Shown in pieces: positions 5,724-6,648 of a stretch of 6,648 nt of DNA. A program made the position numbers and the translations under genes. Under the pieces are notes generated by a model, which was not told the DNA's origin, ran no database searches, and saw only the letters and a list, made by a program, of their open reading frames with translations. The stretch covers positions 1-6,648 of the forward strand of contig JAAZDH010000129.1 of NCBI GenBank assembly GCA_012512865.1, given 5' to 3'. The stretch is from Clostridiaceae bacterium (GTDB taxonomy: Bacteria > Bacillota > Clostridia > Acetivibrionales > DUMC01). The first letter of the stretch is position 1, and the number at the start of each line of letters is the position of its first letter.

Positions 5724-6034
5724 GATGTTTGTTCATCTATCCATGCCAGGTATGCGGCACTACCCTTATCTGCATGTACGAACAGGATTTCCGGCGTATC
5801 ATATGGGTGGATTTCCAAGAGTTTCTTCTCCAGTTCAGGATATAGTTCTTCCCTGGTTTTGAACAACACCAAGACCTCATCTTCATGGCAAAGTTCGCCC
5901 TTCCAAGTATAATGGCTTTTTATCCTGATTTCCTGGACACAGGCTGCCAGTTTGCATCTTATAATTTCATCTATTACAGGCATTGCCTGCTGCTCATTTT
6001 CAAACGTTGTCAAGGCAATTCCATATTTGCCCAC
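5720..6034 (-). CDS. cutA: CutA divalent-ion tolerance protein
   Basis: A 104-residue CutA1 homologue, a very stable trimeric ferredoxin-like protein historically linked to divalent metal tolerance; its real role in bacteria is unsettled. Recognisable parts are the N-terminal strand GIALTTFENE, LAACVQEIRIKSHYTWKGE (29-47), and the C-terminal KTREELYPELEKKL and IHPYDTPEI (75-83), matching the family HPYexPEI signature. C32 and H76 fall at commonly conserved positions. The start is the GTG at 6032-6034, because AAGGAGGT (complement of 6041-6048) lies six bases upstream; this gives the usual length. An upstream in-frame ATG at 6074-6076 would add 14 residues, but the ribosome site would then be inside the gene. 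A candidate promoter lies at 6108-6138. The gene converges on yjbQ with no terminator between them. Confidence 0.94.
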   Translation of the reverse strand: MGKYGIALTTFENEQQAMPVIDEIIRCKLAACVQEIRIKSHYTWKGELCHEDEVLVLFKTREELYPELEKKLLEIHPYDTPEILFVHADKGSAAYLAWIDEQTS

Positions 6035-6082
6035 CACTATACCTCCTTGCATTCTTGTATTCTTGCATTTTTTCATTTATGC

Positions 6083-6161
6083 GCACATGTGCAATTATAT
6101 GCATGTAATTATATATATAATTGCAGGCATATGTACAATTAATTATAGGCATATGTACAAT
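6083..6161. repeat. Palindromes and 22-bp-period direct repeats upstream of cutA
   Basis: Two identical 15-base copies of AGGCATATGTACAAT lie at 6125-6139 and 6147-6161, 22 bases apart. Nearby are degenerate relatives and two perfect palindromes: GCACATGTGC (6083-6092) and AATTATATATATAATT (6107-6122). The array overlaps the likely cutA promoter and could bind a regulator or simply be a short tandem repeat. Confidence 0.6.
6108..6138 (-). promoter_or_regulatory. Candidate cutA promoter
   Basis: On the minus strand TTGTAC (complement of 6133-6138) is followed by 17 bases and TATATA (complement of 6110-6115), or by 19 bases and TATAAT (complement of 6108-6113). This predicts a leader of about 65 bases before the cutA GTG. 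The -35 element lies in the first 15-base direct repeat. Confidence 0.4.
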
Positions 6162-6336
6162 ACATTATTTAAATCACCTGCTTGCTTTGCTGAGCTTGGC
6201 AAAAGTTTCCCATAGATAAATGTTAATACGAAAATGAAAAAAATAAAATACTGAATGTTATTGTTGTGATTTTTGGACTTACAATATTAACCCTATAAAT
6301 ACTTATTACAAATTCCGTTTTATCACTATCTGCTTT
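6162..6336. other. AT-rich intergenic DNA with nothing recognisable
   Basis: I find no coding frame, strong hairpin or clear promoter in this stretch. It is AT-rich and separates the cutA promoter region from the tandem repeats and the ATPase stump. Confidence 0.5.
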
Positions 6337-6387
6337 CACCTGTCAACCTCTACCTGTCAATTTCCACATGTCAACCTAAACCTATCA
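6337..6387. repeat. Short tandem repeats with 14-bp period
   Basis: Successive units CACCTGTCAACCTC (6337-6350), TACCTGTCAATTTC (6351-6364) and CACATGTCAACCTAA (6365-6379), with a fading fourth ACCTATCAG from 6380, follow one another with a 14-15 base period. On the minus strand each of the first three units carries TTGACA, a promoter -35-like hexamer. The last unit runs into the stop codon of the ATPase stump. Confidence 0.65.
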
Positions 6388-6504
6388 GAAGTATATGCAA
6401 CGATACCTGTGGTTCGTTTCTCTTTTAGTTTTTGCAGAATTTATAATGCTCATGGCATTCAGCACTGCCAGCAGCGTGACGCCAACATTTGCAAACACCA
6501 CTTC
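6385..6504 (-). pseudogene. C-terminal stump of a heavy-metal P-type ATPase
   Basis: Thirty-nine codons and a TGA (complement of 6385-6387) remain. The first part reads VVFANVGVTLLAVLNAMSII, which matches the last transmembrane helix of P1B-type metal ATPases (usual form AVFADVGVTLLAVLNAMRLL, as in CadA/ZntA/CopA). It is followed by a basic tail, SAKTKRETNHRYR. The usual D is replaced by N in FANVG. Everything upstream, including the DKTGT phosphorylation site and the CPC/CPx motif, is gone; an in-frame TAG (complement of 6505-6507) lies directly before it, at the edge of the REP-like palindrome 6508-6536. The gene was evidently cut at the repeat by deletion or insertion. Confidence 0.8.
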
Positions 6505-6507
6505 CTA

Positions 6508-6536
6508 TGTGACACTACCCCCGTCCCAGTGTCACA
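6508..6536. repeat. REP-like palindrome, second copy
   Basis: TGTGACACT (6508-6516) and AGTGTCACA (6528-6536) form a perfect nine-base stem with an 11-base loop ACCCCCGTCCC. On the minus strand the loop reads GGGACGGGGGT, the core also found at 3595-3605. There is no T-run beside it, so it is not a standard terminator. It marks the breakpoint of the ATPase stump. Confidence 0.75.
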
Positions 6537-6558
6537 CTTGAATTTTCTTTTATGAATG

Positions 6559-6628
6559 TTAGAATAATGTTAAGGTTGGGGCAAATTGCATGGTATGATA
6601 AGGAATAATGATGTTTTAATAAAGGAGT
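6559..6628 (+). promoter_or_regulatory. Promoter region of the gene at the right edge
   Basis: TATGAT at 6594-6599 is preceded by TG one base upstream (TGGTATGAT), an extended -10 element; the -35 is poor (TTAAGG at 6570-6575, 18-base spacing). Overlapping the -35 is TTAGAATAATGTTAA (6559-6573), which agrees with the PerR box TTATAATNATTATAA at 11 of 14 defined positions. A ribosome site AAAGGAG lies at 6621-6627. Confidence 0.4.
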
Positions 6629-6635
6629 ACATGTT

Positions 6636-6648
6636 ATGCAGGGGTATG
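6636..6648 (+). CDS. Start of a gene truncated by the window edge
   Basis: ATG at 6636 is eight bases after AAAGGAG (6621-6627), which is good spacing; the ATG at 6631 is too close. Only M-Q-G-Y can be read, so no product can be named. Confidence 0.5.

Overview
The window looks like chromosomal DNA from an anaerobic, low-to-moderate-GC Firmicute of the class Clostridia. The evidence is strong AGGAGG-type ribosome sites, AT-rich intergenic DNA, a stand-alone flavodiiron protein and a clostridial-type DUF554 membrane protein. I cannot name the species. There is no phage module, CRISPR array, tRNA or rRNA gene that I can recognise.

Layout. (1) 1-829: a membrane protein with an N-terminal zinc ribbon, whose reading frame is broken near 297-308 and which runs off the left edge. 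(2) About 929-1192: the C-terminal stump of a DDE transposase. (3) 1193-1612: decayed reading frames and a possible promoter. (4) 1613-2326: an intact DUF554 membrane protein. (5) 2327-2781: an intergenic region with a promoter/operator cluster (2553-2595) and a small frame (2630-2785) whose stop overlaps the start of the next gene. (6) 2782-3570: a cytosolic-looking polysaccharide deacetylase (CE4/NodB fold). (7) 3566-4085: a REP-like palindromic repeat cluster, a decayed frame, a strong rho-independent terminator and tandem 23-bp repeats. (8) 4086-5723: a probable two-gene operon of a flavodiiron protein (O2/NO reductase) and a YjbQ/UPF0047 protein. (9) 5720-6034, minus strand: cutA, meeting yjbQ tail to tail on a shared TTAA. 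(10) 6040-6648: an AT-rich region with palindromes and short tandem repeats, a 39-codon stump of a heavy-metal P-type ATPase cut off beside a second REP-like palindrome, and the promoter, ribosome site and first codons of a gene leaving the right edge.

The intact genes fit housekeeping and stress roles: O2/NO detoxification (flavodiiron protein), an ion-binding trimeric protein (CutA), and cell-wall or sugar deacetylation. Between them the DNA is unusually worn: three clear gene stumps or breaks, at least two more possible decayed frames, and two copies of a GC-rich palindromic repeat placed exactly at gene boundaries. I see no convincing new multi-gene system. The points most worth a second look are the repeat family and its link to the truncated ATPase, the operator cluster with the coupled small frame before the deacetylase, and the repeat arrays upstream of the flavodiiron gene and cutA.
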